DNA of 64,000 nucleotides from Euleptes europaea (GCF_029931775.1 NC_079321.1:6107001-6171000); one strand, 5' to 3'. Counted from the first letter of the stretch, positions 11,159-45,214 are shown. Made by a program: numbers and translations. The notes: generated from the letters alone by a model not told the origin.

Positions 11159-11571
11159 GCTAGCCTTGGCCATGCAGGTCGGGGTATCAGTAAAAAACAT
11201 TTTGATGAAAATGATAAAATATATACCCTTTTCCCAGAAAGGGGGGGGAAGGGAGTTGGTAATGAATTGTTCTGGGACACGTCGAGCGGTACTTTTATTA
11301 CAGAGGATACACCAGTCGCTCTTGTACAACTCAGTGACAATGTTTTACGTGCTGCTAATTGTACAGAAATTACGCAAACCCAGCAAAGATTTTGACCTTT
11401 GGTACTGATAACTCTGCCACTCTGGCAGCCGGTGACTGCCGCCGTAGGCAGAACCATTCTGGATTTTGTGGCTCCCAAGAACAGCGGGGACTCAGTAATT
11501 CTGCCTCGTTTAAAGTCATAGTTGTTGGAGCCGCACGTGGTACCCCAACAGCATAGTCTCTTCTTTTAGAT
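11159..11571. other. Intergenic DNA, no gene seen
   Basis: No recognisable repeat or coding homology. Confidence 0.45.
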
Positions 11572-11788
11572 GATCCCATGAAGCTGCCTTGTACTGAATC
11601 AGACCCTGGGTCCATCAAAGTCAGTATTGTCTGCTCAGACCGGCAGCAGCTCTCCAGGGTCTCAGGCAGGGGTCTTTCACAGCACCTACTTGCCTTGTCC
11701 CTTTAAGTGGAGATGCCGGGGATTGAACCTGGGACCTTCTGCATGCCAAGCAGAGGCTCTATCACTGAGCCACGGCTCGTCCCATGAT
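11572..11788 (-). repeat. SINE-C
   Basis: Reverse copy from CATGAAGCTGCCTTGTACTG to the A-box reverse at CACTGAGCCACGGC. Confidence 0.88.
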
Positions 11789-11897
11789 AGTGTGCACATG
11801 TTATGAAGAAGTTGATGCCGGATTCCAGGAACAAGAAAAGCTCAATAGGGACTCGGAACCGTTGGAGCATTTCCATAGACAGAAACGTTTTCCCCCA

Positions 11898-12100
11898 GTA
11901 GGGTTGCCAACCTCCAGGTACTACCTGGAGATCTCTTGCTATTACAACTGATCTCCAGCTGATAGAGATCAGTTCCCCTGGACAAAATGGCCGCTTTGGC
12001 AATTGAACTCTATGACATGGAAGTCCCTCTCCAAGCCCTGCCCTCCTCAGGCTCTGTCCCAAAACCTTTCTCATGGGGTATGGGGAAGGGTAGAGATTGG
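11898..12100 (+). repeat. Family H element
   Basis: Begins TAGGGTTGCCAACCTCCAGG and holds the AAAATGGCCGCTTTGGCAAT block. The distal end is diverged. Confidence 0.75.
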
Positions 12101-12109
12101 AAATGTTGG

Positions 12110-12325
12110 GTTGGCAGTAGGGTTGGGAAATACCTGGAGATTTTAAGGGTGGAGCCTGAGGGTGGGGTTTGGGGAGGGGAGGGACCTCAGTGGGATGTAA
12201 TGTCATAGATTCCACCTTCCAAAGTGGCCATTTCCTCTAGGCAAACTGATCTCTATCGCCTGGAGATTAGTTGTAATAGTGGGAGATCTCCAGCCACCAC
12301 CTGGATGTTGGCAACCCTATTTGGC
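12110..12325 (-). repeat. Family H element, reverse
   Basis: Runs TAGGGTTGGGAAATACCTGG to ATGTTGGCAACCCTA. Flanks TTGGCAG and TTGGCGG resemble a decayed 8-bp duplication. Confidence 0.75.
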
Positions 12326-12377
12326 GGTGGGATGCAGCTTATGAGCTGTGAACTGGCTGTCTTCCCCACGAGAGATT

Positions 12378-12560
12378 CTCTCCAGGACTAGAGGAGCATG
12401 CCTATTGTGTTAGGTGCTGTGGAACACAGGCAGGACAATGCTGCTGCAGTCATCTTGTTTGTGGGCTTCCTGGAGGCACCTGGTTGGGCCACTGTGTGAA
12501 CAGACAGCGGGACTTGATGGACCTTGGTCTGATCCAGCAGGGCTTTTCTTATGTTCTTAA
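12378..12560 (+). repeat. L3-type LINE 3' end
   Basis: From the CAGGACTAGAGGAGCATGCC block to CAGCAGGGCTTTTCTTATGT and TTCTTAAG. No RT part. Confidence 0.82.
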
Positions 12561-13005
12561 GATTTGATGTGGTGCCTGGAGACTCTGCAAGGAATACAAA
12601 AAGCGCGGGATAAGAATACACTGACATTTTAGGATATAATCACAGCTTGCCGTCGGAGCAACAATAGGGGCTGGCAGTAATTATGCACTGCCATTGTCAT
12701 TGGGACAATCCTTTGTGTGTTCTTTCAAGGCACCAAACAAGACTGGTGTTGCCATCTGGTCAATGACAACCGTTTCTCCCTCCAGTAACAGTTTAAAACT
12801 TGGGAGATTTCACTTGAGAACCCCTGGTCTGATGCAATCCGCCTGCTCTGAACCTTATAATTACATTAGCAACAGCACAGATCCTACTGCGTCTATTTAT
12901 GCTGACTTGCTGAAGAAAAAAAGGACATTTCCAATGCTGATTACAGCTTTCGTAAAGGCGAGGACTGAACCTATTATTCAACAAACACAAGCGTGCTTTT
13001 TCATT
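12561..13005. other. Intergenic DNA, no gene seen
   Basis: No recognisable repeat or coding homology. Confidence 0.45.
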
Positions 13006-13660
13006 AGAACATAAGAAAGGCCACGCTGGATCAGACCAAAGCCCATCTAGTCCAGCAGTCTGTTCACACAGTGGCCAACCAGGTGCCTCTAGGAAGCCCA
13101 CAAACAAGACGACTGCAGCAGTATTGTCCTGCCTGTGTTCCACCACACCTAATATAATGGGCATGCTCCTCTGATACTAGAGAGAATAGGGATGCATCAT
13201 GACTAGTATTCATAAGAACATAAGAAAAGCCCTGCTGGATCAGGCCAAGGCCCATCTAGTCCAACAGTCTGTTCACACAGTGGCCAACCAGGTGCCTCTA
13301 GGAAGCCTGCAAACAGGACGACTGCAGTAGCATTCTCCTGCCTGTGTTCCACAGGAGCTAATATAACAGGCATGCTCCTCTGGTACTGAAGAGAATAGGT
13401 ATGCATCGTGACTAGTATCTATTTTGACTAGTAGCCATGAATAGCCCTCTCCTCCATGAACATGTCCCCTCCCCTCTTAAAGCCTTCCAAGTTGGCAGCC
13501 ATCCCCACATCCTGGGGCAGGGAGTTCCACAATTTAACCATGCGTTGTGTGAAGAAATATGTCCTTTTGTATCCACACAGCCTCTTACGTACCCGCTGCT
13601 TTGTCCCAGGGAGAATGGAAACCCCGTCATTCACCCAAGCCAGAAGGGGTCTGAACTTAT
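13006..13660 (-). mobile_element. L3-type LINE: tandem 3' tails plus RT C-terminus
   Basis: Two tails in a row (13006-13205, 13212-13430) share the junction ATTCATAAGAACATAAG. The second continues into an RT C-terminal frame (RTYFFTQRMVKLWNSLPQDV) at 13437-13630, on the minus strand. It is 5'-truncated. Confidence 0.8.
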
Positions 13661-13716
13661 TGAGACCAAGAGGGAAAGAGATCTTGGAACTGGTTGGACA
13701 GGATGTTGGACTAGAT

Positions 13717-14601
13717 CAGGGGTGGGGCCCGGGGGCCATATGCGGCCCCTGAGGACATTTTTTGTGGCCCTCGGGAGCTCCGGGGCCCTGCTGCAGAGGC
13801 GGGGTGCAGGCCGGCCCTCCCAGAGGGTGTTCCTGGCACCATGGCTTACAGCAGCGCTGCGGTGCCCTTTGGACCTCCTCTCGCCGACTGTCGGCTGTTG
13901 AGCAGCGAGAGGGAGGGGGAAAGAGGCTGGCAGCTCCCGGCAGCAGAGCATGCATGCAGGAGCCGATCGGGCTTCAGGGGGGCCCTTTTGAGGACTCTGG
14001 GGAGGAGAGGGCATGGAGACTGGGGCCCGGTTGAGTGGGGCTCTGTGCGCCGCCGGGTGTGTGTGTGTGTGTGTGGGCAGGGGAGGCTGGGGCCCGGTCG
14101 CAAGGGGCCAGCGTGAGCGTGTGTGTGTGGGGGGGGGGGAAAGGCTTTTCTCTCTTTTCTTCCTCTTTTTCTGTCACTCTCCTTTTTCCCCTCTCTTTCT
14201 CCCTCTCTTTCTCCCTTTTTCTTTGTCTCCCTCCGTCCTTTTCTTTCTTTCTCCCTCTCTCTCCATTTCTTTCTCCCTTTCTCTCCCTTTCTCCCTCCCT
14301 CCCTTTTCCTCTTTCTCTGTTTTCCTTCCTCCCTTGCCGATCGACTGTGGGCTGCGCCCCCCTGGCACCTCGTTTGCTCGGGCCCACTGCTGGCTGCCCT
14401 TCCGCCTGGGAGGGGGGAGTGGGGGCACCCTGCAGGCCTTCTCTGTGTGGTCTCCCCTGGGTTGCCAACCTCCAGGTGGTGGCTGGAGACCTGGCAACCC
14501 TAGCCTCTTCCCCCCCCAGGAGATCTACACCTGGTATGGCCCCTGAATGATGTCATAAATGTGCAAATGGCCCTTGGTAGGAAAAAGGTTCCCCACCCCT
14601 G
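13717..14601 (+). mobile_element. Non-autonomous hAT, 885 bp, with 8-bp target duplication
   Basis: Same family as 3902-4787, in reverse. Flanked by GACTAGAT at 13709-13716 and 14602-14609, with ends CAGGGGTGGGG and CCCCACCCCTG. It has a GT microsatellite (about 14057-14075) and a long C/T tract (about 14150-14335). It carries the same family H-like palindrome near 14457-14505. The many long ORFs in this tract are not genes. Confidence 0.88.
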
Positions 14602-14707
14602 GACTAGATGGACCACTGGTCTGATCCAGTCTGATTCTTCTTCTGGAGGTTGGCAACCCTGTTGTGTATGGGGCTGGTGTGACAACCTTTCCAAAGTCAA
14701 AACAATC

Positions 14708-14958
14708 CCGTCTAGGAGGTGGTGAGCACTCCTTCTCTGGAGGTTTTTAAGAAGAGGTTGGATAGCCATCTGTCAGCAATGCTGATTCTGTAACCATAGG
14801 GTTTAGGCAGATGATGAGAGGGAGGGCATCTTGGACATCTTCTGGACATGGAGTGGGGGTCACTGGGGGTGTAGGGGGGAGGTAGTTGTGAGTTTCCTAC
14901 ATTGTGCAGGGGGTTGGAATAGATGACCCTGGTGGTCCCTTCCAACTCTATGATTCTA
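14708..14958 (+). repeat. CR1 3' end
   Basis: Contains GGAGGTTTTTAAGAAGAGGT, GCCATCTGTCAGCAATGCTG and the terminal CCTTCCAACTCTATGATTCT. Confidence 0.85.
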
Positions 14959-15272
14959 AGAGGCACCTACACCACGGTGCACAATCCATGGCAAGGTGAC
15001 CCAGAACATAGGAAGGGAACGCCCTTTCCCATTCCCTGCCCCTTGTTTCTGCCTTACCTGCAGGAAACAAAAAATTACTCAGGAGCCCAAATAAGATCAA
15101 TCATCCGGCCAGTGTGAGGCAAAACCAATCCACCCTGTTTCTCCAAAGATTACTAGGATGCCGGCACACCCAAACAACTTCCTGTTGTGGGCAGATCCTC
15201 ACCCTCCAGATGACATGGTGTGCTAAATTCTAGCCAGGGGAGGCTTTCCCCAATCTCAGTGGGCCCCATGCT
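14959..15272. other. Intergenic DNA, no gene seen
   Basis: No recognisable repeat or coding homology. Confidence 0.45.
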
Positions 15273-15476
15273 AGGGGTGCCAGCCTCCAGGTGGGACCTG
15301 GAGATCCCCTGGAATTACAGCTCCTCTCCAAACTACAGAGATCAGTTCCCCTGGAGAAAATGGATGCTTTGGAGGGTGGCCTCTGTGGCTTTGTACCCCA
15401 CTGAGGTCCCTGTCCTCCCCTAGATCCACCCCCAAATCTCCACGAGTTTCCCAACCTGGAGCTGGCAACCCTAGCC
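15273..15476 (+). repeat. Family H element, variant
   Basis: TAGGGGTGCCAGCCTCCAGG to GAGCTGGCAACCCTA, with GAGGGTGGCCTCTGTGGC in place of the common middle. It represents a second subfamily. Confidence 0.72.
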
Positions 15477-15744
15477 CCGGCCTCTTCTTCCCGTCCAGGC
15501 TGCTTGGCTTCAGCCCCGGGTCCTGGTCCCGTTCGGCTCCCTGAGGAGAAAAGAAGCTCCTCTGGTAAGGTGGTCGCGGCGAGGATGCTTTGTCTTGCCA
15601 TCTCGGCCCCTCATGGGTCCATGGCGGGTGGGGTGGGGGCCCCTCCGGGTGGCAATTGCGGTCCCGGACAGACCAGGCTAGGGTCTGTCTCGGGATAGAC
15701 TATTTACATTTTTATTCCTGTGAATGGTTGTGTAGGTAGGGGCT

Positions 15745-15902
15745 AGGGTTGCCAGGTCCCTTTTCGCCACTGGCGGGAGATTTTTGGGGTGGAGCCTGAG
15801 AAGGGTGGGGTTTGGGGAGGGGAGGGACTTCAATGCCATAGAGTCCAATGGTCATTTTATCCAGGGGAACTGATCTCTAACGGCCGGAGATCAGTTGTAA
15901 TA
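15745..15902 (-). repeat. Family H element, reverse, truncated
   Basis: Begins TAGGGTTGCCAGGTCCC and stops at GATCAGTTGTAATAGG, where an L3-type LINE starts. Confidence 0.72.
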
Positions 15903-16382
15903 GGTCTATAAAATTCTGCATGGTATGGAGAGAGTGGACAGGGAGGAGCTTTTCTCCCTCTCTCGTAATGCCAGAACACGTGGTCATCTGCTGAAGCTGG
16001 CGGGTGAGAGATTCAAAACAGATAAAAGGAAGTATTTCTTTACACAATGCATAGTTAAATGGTGGAACTCCCTGCCCCAGGATGTGGTGACAGCTGCCAA
16101 CTTGGAAGGGTTTAAGAGGGGAGTGGACATGTTCATGGAGGAGAGGGGTATCCATGGCTACTTGTCAAAATGGATACTAGTCATGATGCATGCCTATTCT
16201 GTCCAGGATCAGAGGAGCATGCCCATTATATTAGGTGCTGTGGAGCACAGGCAGGGCAATGCTGCTGCAGTCATCTTGCTTGTGGGCTTCCTGGAGGCAC
16301 CTGGTTGGCCACTGTGTGAACAGACGTCTGGACTTGATGGACCTTGGTCTGATCCAGCATGGCCTTTCTTATGTTCTTATGT
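15903..16382 (+). mobile_element. L3-type LINE: RT C-terminus and 3' end
   Basis: Frame with MERVDREELFSLSRNARTRG, then KRKYFFTQCIVKWWNSLPQD, then FKRGVDMFMEERGIHGYLSK, followed by the 3' tail ending TTCTTATGTTCTTATG. This is the CR1-clade RT C-terminus; it is 5'-truncated. Confidence 0.85.
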
Positions 16383-16500
16383 ACAAGTGAAGTCCAGACA
16401 CCAGAGATCTGTCCCCCTGGAGAAAAGGGCTGCTTAGGAGGGTAACGTTATACCCAGCTGGGGGCTCTCCCCTCCCCAAACCCTGCCCCCTTTAGGTTCC
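16383..16500 (+). repeat. Family H fragment, variant
   Basis: ATCTGTCCCCCTGGAGAAAA and GTTATACCCAGCTGGGG match the variant middle. Confidence 0.45.
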
Positions 16501-16884
16501 TCAGACTCAGGAAGATGCTTAATTTTGTTAGCATAGCTTGGAAAACAAGCTTTGGACAGTCAACTGAACAAAATTAAGACAATAAACATTTAGTGGGGAG
16601 TTGCATTCCAGAGCCGATTAAAAGCAGCGGTTGAGTCCTGCCAAGTTTTACGAAATGCAGCATTTAGCTGTGTGCTCAAATGAACGGGCATTTCACGTTT
16701 GCTACCCGAAGGAATGGGTGGATTTCAGCTCTTTCTCTTATTTCCGTCATTCTGTTCTTCTATTCCTCATCTGTACATTCATCATTAGTCATCAGAAACC
16801 TGCCAGGGATAAACAGAGGCAACCGACACTCCAGTCCAAAAATTCTCATTGCTAATCTACGTATGTCGACTGAATGTAATCATG

Positions 16885-17535
16885 TATATAGAATCATAGA
16901 GCTGGAAGGGTCCACACAGGCGATCTAGTCCAACCCCCTGCTTAATGCAGGATCAGCCTAGAGCATCCCTGACATGTGCTTGTCCCGCCTCTGCTTAAAG
17001 ACTGCCAGTGAGGGGGAGCTCACCACCTCCACAGGTAGCCAATTCCTCTGTCGAACAACTTACTGTAAAAAATTATTTCCTAATATCCAGCTGGTACCTT
17101 TCCGCCTGCAGTTTAAACCCATTCTTGTGAGTCCTATCCTATGCTGCCAACAGGAACAGCTCCCTGCCTTCCTCTAAGTGACAGCCCTTCATATACTTAA
17201 TGGGGTATTCTTCACGGTGGATTTTGCTTCGAATCGGAGCAAATAATAAACTGATTTAAATAGCTTTTTCATGGCAGTGCAGATTCTCCCTGGGGGAAAA
17301 CACAGCTCTGCAGTGAATAACCAAAATTTGCCTCCGATGCAAAACAGCGTCGAAACAGCAGCAAATCTCCGTGAAGAATACCCCAATGAGAGCAATCTTG
17401 TCCCCCCTCAACCCCCTCTTCTCCAGACTAAACATTCCCAACTCCCTCAGCCTTTCCTCGTAGGGCTTGGTCTCCATGCCCCTGATCATCCTTGTCGCTC
17501 TCCTCTGCACCCGCTCCATTCTGTCCACATATAGT
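16885..17535 (-). mobile_element. CR1 LINE: 3' end and RT C-terminus, split by a MITE
   Basis: Starts with the reverse terminal AGAATCATAGAGCTGGAAG. The RT frame on the minus strand reads [20 protein letters not shown] and [21 protein letters not shown] 183-bp MITE interrupts it at 17202-17384. Confidence 0.85.
17202..17384. mobile_element. 183-bp MITE with perfect 16-bp inverted ends
   Basis: Begins GGGGTATTCTTCACGG and ends with its exact reverse complement. Flanked by AAT at 17199-17201 and 17385-17387. The 3-bp duplication suggests a PIF/Harbinger-type mover, but that is inference. No coding content. Confidence 0.75.
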
Positions 17536-17540
17536 TCAAT

Positions 17541-17700
17541 ACCCTCACCTGGATAGCCCAGGCAAGCCAGATCTCATCCGATCTCTGAAACTAAGCAGGG
17601 TTGGACCACCAAGGAAGCCCCAGGGTCACGACCAAAGAAAACCCTACAGGATCACCGTAAACTGACTGCAACTTGATGGGGGGGGGGGACACTTTGATAG
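17541..17700 (+). repeat. 5S-SINE, internally shortened
   Basis: The 5S-like head (GATCTCATCCGATCTC, AAGCAGGGTTGG) joins directly to the CCACCAAGGAAG part, then a degraded BovB-type tail. Confidence 0.75.
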
Positions 17701-17734
17701 TACATGCATTTTTAATAAACATAGTGTGAATAGC

Positions 17735-17811
17735 GTAGAATTGGCTGTTAGAGGGTCGGGCTAAGATCTGAGAGACCCAGATTTGAAACCACACTCTCTC
17801 ATGGCAGCTCG
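17735..17811 (+). repeat. MIR-like SINE fragment
   Basis: CTGAGAGACCCAGATTTGAA and GGCAGCTCGTTGGGTG resemble the B-box and CORE of the copy at 59200-59430. Confidence 0.4.
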
Positions 17812-17819
17812 TTGGGTGT

Positions 17820-18024
17820 TTGGGTTGCCAGGTCCCTCTTCGCCACCGGTGGGAGGATTTTGGGGGAAAGCCTGAGGAGGGTGGGGTTTGTGTAGGGGCT
17901 TCAATGCCATAGAGTCCAATTGCCGAAGGGGCCATTTTCTCCAGGTGAACTGATCTCTGTCGGCTGGAGATGCAGTTGTAATAGCAGGAGATTCCCAGCT
18001 AGTACCTGGAGGCTGGCAAGCCTA
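17820..18024 (-). mobile_element. Family H element with clean 8-bp target duplication
   Basis: 205 bp with ends TTGGGTTGCCA and TGGCAAGCCTA, flanked by TTGGGTGT at 17812-17819 and 18025-18032. The 8-bp duplication places family H in the hAT superfamily. Confidence 0.8.
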
Positions 18025-18034
18025 TTGGGTGTCT

Positions 18035-18450
18035 TTGCATCAGTGGAACAGGCTTCCTTGGGAGGTTGTGGGCTCTCCTTCTCTGGAGGTTTTTAAGCAG
18101 CGGCTAGATGGCCATCTGACAGCAAGGCTGATTATGTGAACTTAGGCAGATTGTGAGAGGGAGGACAGGAAGGGTTGTGTCAGTGCTTGGCTCTTGTGGC
18201 CCTTTCTTACATGCCCAGTGAAATGCCGACCGCCACTTTGGGGTCAAAAAGCGATTTTCCTCCAGGCCAGATTGACCAGGGATCCTGGAGGATTTTGGGG
18301 TGTTTTTTTTTTTTTTTACCATCTTCTGGGCATGGAGTAGGGGTCACTGGGGGTGTGGGGGGCAGGTAGTTGTGAATTTCCTGCATTGTGAAGGGGGTCA
18401 GACTAGATGACCCTAGTGGTCCCTTCCAACTCTATGATTCTATTATTCTA
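18035..18450 (+). repeat. CR1 3' end
   Basis: From CAGTGGAACAGGCTTCCTTG through GGAGGTTTTTAAGCAGCGGC to the ATTCTATTATTCTATT terminus. It has a T-run at about 18302-18317 and an unrelated-looking stretch at 18180-18300. Confidence 0.82.
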
Positions 18451-18989
18451 TTCTCTTAGAGTCACAGCATTGTCGTGAGGATAAAATGGAGGAGGGACAA
18501 ATGACATAAGTCACTTCTGCTTCCCCGCTGGGGAGTAAAGAAGGGTAGAAATATCCAAATGAATAATTAACATTCAGACTTTTGTGCAGGACGTTTTTTG
18601 TTTCGGTGTCCACGACCATGTGGCAAAATAAACACACTGCAGTTACTAAACTGGTTCAGAAGTGGTCTGATTACAACCAAAATGGTAAATTACAGTGTAA
18701 CCAAAAACACATTATCAAAAGCATTCTATTTAATGTTTCGGATGTGGTCTCCTGAGATGTTGTCTCATTCAAATAATTTGTGACGTGTTCTTTAATAAGC
18801 ATCAACAGTTCAGGGCAGGCTAGGGACATTTGTGGGCACATTTGGCTACCCTGCTATACAACAAACACCGATGCCACCAGGGAAAGGGGGAAATGGTTTA
18901 ATCAGGAAAAAATGAAGTCTGTCTTGCAAGTATTGCTGGCCATTGTCCTCCTGGGGTCACGTCAGTGGAGTGCCCAGGGCTGCTGACCT
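18451..18989. other. Intergenic DNA, no gene seen
   Basis: No recognisable repeat or coding homology. Confidence 0.45.
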
Positions 18990-19197
18990 TAGGGTTGCCA
19001 ACTTCCAGGTACTAGCTGGAGATCTCCTGCTGTTACAACTGATCTCCAGTCGACAGAGATCAGTTCACCTGGAGAAAATGGCCGCTTTGGCCATTGGACT
19101 CTATGGCATTGAAGCCCCTCCCCTCCCCAAACCCCGCCCTCCTCAGGCTCCGCCCCAAAAACTCCCGCTGGTGGCAAAGAAGGACCTGGCAACCCTA
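18990..19197 (+). repeat. Family H element
   Basis: Full-length, TAGGGTTGCCAACTTCCAGG to CTGGCAACCCTA. Flanks GCTGACCT and ACGGACCT match at 6 of 8 bases. Confidence 0.8.
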
Positions 19198-19202
19198 ACG
19201 GA

Positions 19203-19300
19203 CCTCCAGGGTTGCCAGAATTACAACTGATCTCCAGGCAACAGAGATCAGTTCCCCTGGAGAAAATGGCTGCTTTGAAGGCTGGACTCTATGATATTTA
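19203..19300 (+). repeat. Family H fragment
   Basis: CCAGGGTTGCCAGAATTACA and GAAAATGGCTGCTTTGAAGG match the variant subfamily. Confidence 0.65.
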
Positions 19301-19302
19301 GG

Positions 19303-19504
19303 GTTGTCAGCTCCGGGTTGGGAAATACCTGGAGATTTTTGGGTCGGAGCCTGAGGAGGGCGGGGTTTGGGGAGGGACCTCAATGTCATAGAGTCCAATT
19401 GCCAAAGCGGCCATTTTCTCCAGGGGAACTGATCTCTATCGGCTGGAGATGCAGTTGTAATAGCAGGAGATCGCCAGCTATTACCTGGAGGTTGGCAACC
19501 CTAC
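19303..19504 (-). repeat. Family H element, reverse
   Basis: TAGGGTTGTCAGCTCCGGG to GGTTGGCAACCCTA. Flanks ATGATATT and CTGATAGT match at 6 of 8 bases. Confidence 0.8.
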
Positions 19505-19612
19505 TGATAGTATACCTTGAGGAGGTCCCTCCCCTCCACAAACCCTGCCCTCCCCAGGCTCCACCCCCAAATAGCCAGGAATTTCCCAACCCAGCATTGG
19601 CAACCCTAGCAG
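19505..19612 (+). repeat. Family H fragment
   Basis: Distal half only: GGAGGTCCCTCCCCTCCAC to ATTGGCAACCCTAG. The fragment at 19203-19300 may be its other half, split by the element at 19303. Confidence 0.65.
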
Positions 19613-20071
19613 CGCCAGAGAGAATGAAATCAATACAACCCCTCTGAGCATGGCATAAATAAGAACTCGGCATCTCTACCCTTTGTAGCCGGCGGCATAA
19701 TCCTCCCATCAAGGAGGAAACTCATTTACAAATAAAAAGCGAAGCTGTTAAATGTATTCATGCCCAAGGGTTGAACTGGGGCTAGACGTCACAAGACCTC
19801 TGCAGCCCCAAAATTTGTTTGTGGCCCCAGGGCTGAGTTCTGGAATATGCACATGATATTGCCTCTGGCCGTGCGCAGAGTGACTTTCCCTGACCAACAC
19901 GAGAGCAATCACTGCCTCAAAGGCTGACGAGAATGCCCAAGGCTTAGCTGAGCAGAACCAGCGCATCTATCCCACAGTGACCAGGAGACCATGGAAATCA
20001 AAGATCTCCATTTGTCATATAGTTGTAAATTGAACCCTATGCTCCATTGCATGCCCTTGAATCAAACGAGA
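19613..20071. other. Intergenic DNA, no gene seen
   Basis: No recognisable repeat or coding homology. Confidence 0.45.
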
Positions 20072-20290
20072 ATGGGAGGGGCTGTGGCTCAGTTTGTAGA
20101 TCATCTGCTTGGCATGCAGAAGGTCCCAGGTTCAGTCCCCAGCACCTCCAGGTAAAGGGACCAGGCAAGCAGGTGATGCGAAAGACCCCTGCTTGAGACC
20201 CTGGAGAGCCGCTGCCAGTAGGAGCAGACAATACTGACTTCGATGGACCAAGGGTCTGATTCAGTAGAAGGCAGCTTCATGTGTTCCTGT
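20072..20290 (+). repeat. SINE-C
   Basis: Complete: GGGAGGGGCTGTGGCTCAG head, GGTTCAGTCCCC B-box, end CAGCTTCATGTGTTCCTG. Confidence 0.9.
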
Positions 20291-20450
20291 GAGTGTAATT
20301 CAGGTATTGTTTCTTGTATGGACCCTGGTCTAGTACACACAGGTGGTTTTCCATTTGTTGACAGAAAGAGAGAAGAAAATGCATGTGATAATCGTTTCAG
20401 CAACTGATAATCATCTTATAGCACAGGAGTCCACAGGCAGCATGCCCATC

Positions 20451-20936
20451 TAGGGTTGCCAACCTCCAGGTGGGGCCTGGAGATTTGCAGGAATTACCAC
20501 TGATCTCCAGCCTGCAGAGATCAGTTCCCCAGAAGGAAGCGAATGCTTCAGAGGGGTAGACTCTACGGCAGTGGTTCCCAACCTTTTTTTGACCAGGGAC
20601 CACTAGGACTTTTTTGTTCGGTGCAGGGACCCCAAGGTTCAAAATAAAAATTCAGAGAATTTGAAAATAAACTTTAATCATAACTGTTAGTTAAACATTA
20701 AACTTAGAATAATATTTGAATATATATTTTTATAACAGAGAACTTTTAATTGAAAATATTAATTATGGGTTTATAACTTTGTTTCACGGACCTTAATTTA
20801 GTTCTCGCGGACCCCTGGGGGTCCACGGACCCCTGGTTGGGAACCAGTGCTCTACGGCATTATGCCCAGCTGTGGTCCTTCCCCTCCTCAAACCTCCAGG
20901 CATTTCTTCAGCCATGAGTTGGCAACCCATTACCCA
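20451..20936 (+). repeat. Family H variant, split by a hAT MITE
   Basis: TAGGGTTGCCAACCTCCAGG to GAGTTGGCAACCC. It is interrupted at 20569 by a younger hAT MITE. Confidence 0.75.
20569..20849 (+). mobile_element. hAT MITE (SPIN-like ends) with 8-bp target duplication
   Basis: Ends CAGTGGTTCCCAACC and GGTTGGGAACCAGTG, flanked by CTCTACGG at 20561-20568 and 20850-20857. 281 bp with an AT-rich core and no coding content. Confidence 0.92.
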
Positions 20937-21239
20937 CCAAGAAGGGAATCAGTGCCAGAAAGGGTTAGTGTTGTGTTACACTTTAGGTAGACTCCAGTTC
21001 GAATCCCCATTCTATCATACACCCTTTCAGCCTAATCTACCTCACATGGTTGTTATTTGGGTATAATGAAGGCAAAGAGAGGGTCCCGGGGGGGGGGAGA
21101 AAATCGGTGAATTAATGAAACTCGTTAATTCAATTAATTAAATTCATTAATTCAAGGTTGACAGAACTTCCATGCAGTCTTCAGCCCAGCAATCCCTTTT
21201 TTCAAACTAAACACTTATTTTTTTTTTCCCCCTTTTATT
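20937..21239. other. Promoter-proximal intergenic DNA
   Basis: No gene. Contains an A/T-rich stretch with repeated ATTAATTCAATTAATT-like words (about 21107-21155). Confidence 0.45.
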
Positions 21240-21912
21240 CCCCCGGTAGGACTCGAACCCGCAAACCCGCTCTGACTGTAACCCCCCCCCTTCAAATTCC
21301 AAATCTGCCCTTTTCGCCCCGCCCACACAGCCGACGGCCCCGCCTTTCTCTCCTTGTGGCCCCGCCCCTTCCCCCTCCCCAACCTATCCGGTGAGGTCAA
21401 CGGCTCGCCCGAGCTGCCACGTCTCCCAGCTGACGTCGACCGGCCGGCCGGACCCCGTCAGCCAATCCGTGACCAGCCCATCCGAGCGGAGTCAACCGGG
21501 AAGCAGGAAAGCGAAGAGCAGGAGTGCGCAGGCGCGGAATCGGGGCCGGCGCGGTGGCTGCCGGAAAACGGAGTCCGTTAAGGACAGGTCTCTGCCGCGG
21601 TGGCGGCAGCGGGGAACTCGGTTTCCCAGAGTGCCCCGCGGCGGGCCCCTGCCGTCATGTAGGCCTCCGCCCTTCGCCACAGGCGCCTCTGTTTCCTGGT
21701 TCGGGGGCCGGCAGCCATTTTGGGTCTGAGTCGCCACAGCGGAGGCCGCCGCCGGTGAGGGGAGGAGTTGAGCCCGGCGGGAAGGGAGACGCCGCCGCCG
21801 CCGCTTCCGCCGCCCCCACGCCCCGCCCGGCCGGACCCCCGAGCAGCCGCCGCCGGAGGGTCTCCGCGGAGCGAGCTCGCCCTCCACAGGCCGCCGCCGG
21901 GCCCCCGCTGAC

Positions 21913-45149
<23,237 letters not shown>

Positions 45150-45214
45150 AACCCACCTCCCCTTTTTGTGTCTCAACGGTGAATCCGAACCCAAACTGAA
45201 AATTAAAAAAAAAA

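Noticed and set aside
11703-12215. 170-codon minus-strand open frame
   Set aside because: It spans parts of SINE-C, a short unique stretch and family H. No homology beyond repeats.
13974-14550. ORFs up to 177 codons with Ser/Phe/Leu-rich products
   Set aside because: They translate the C/T tract of the second copy of the same hAT element.
20072-20290. Possible tRNA gene (A- and B-box motifs)
   Set aside because: The tRNA-like head continues into a long shared SINE body in all copies and does not form a standalone tRNA.
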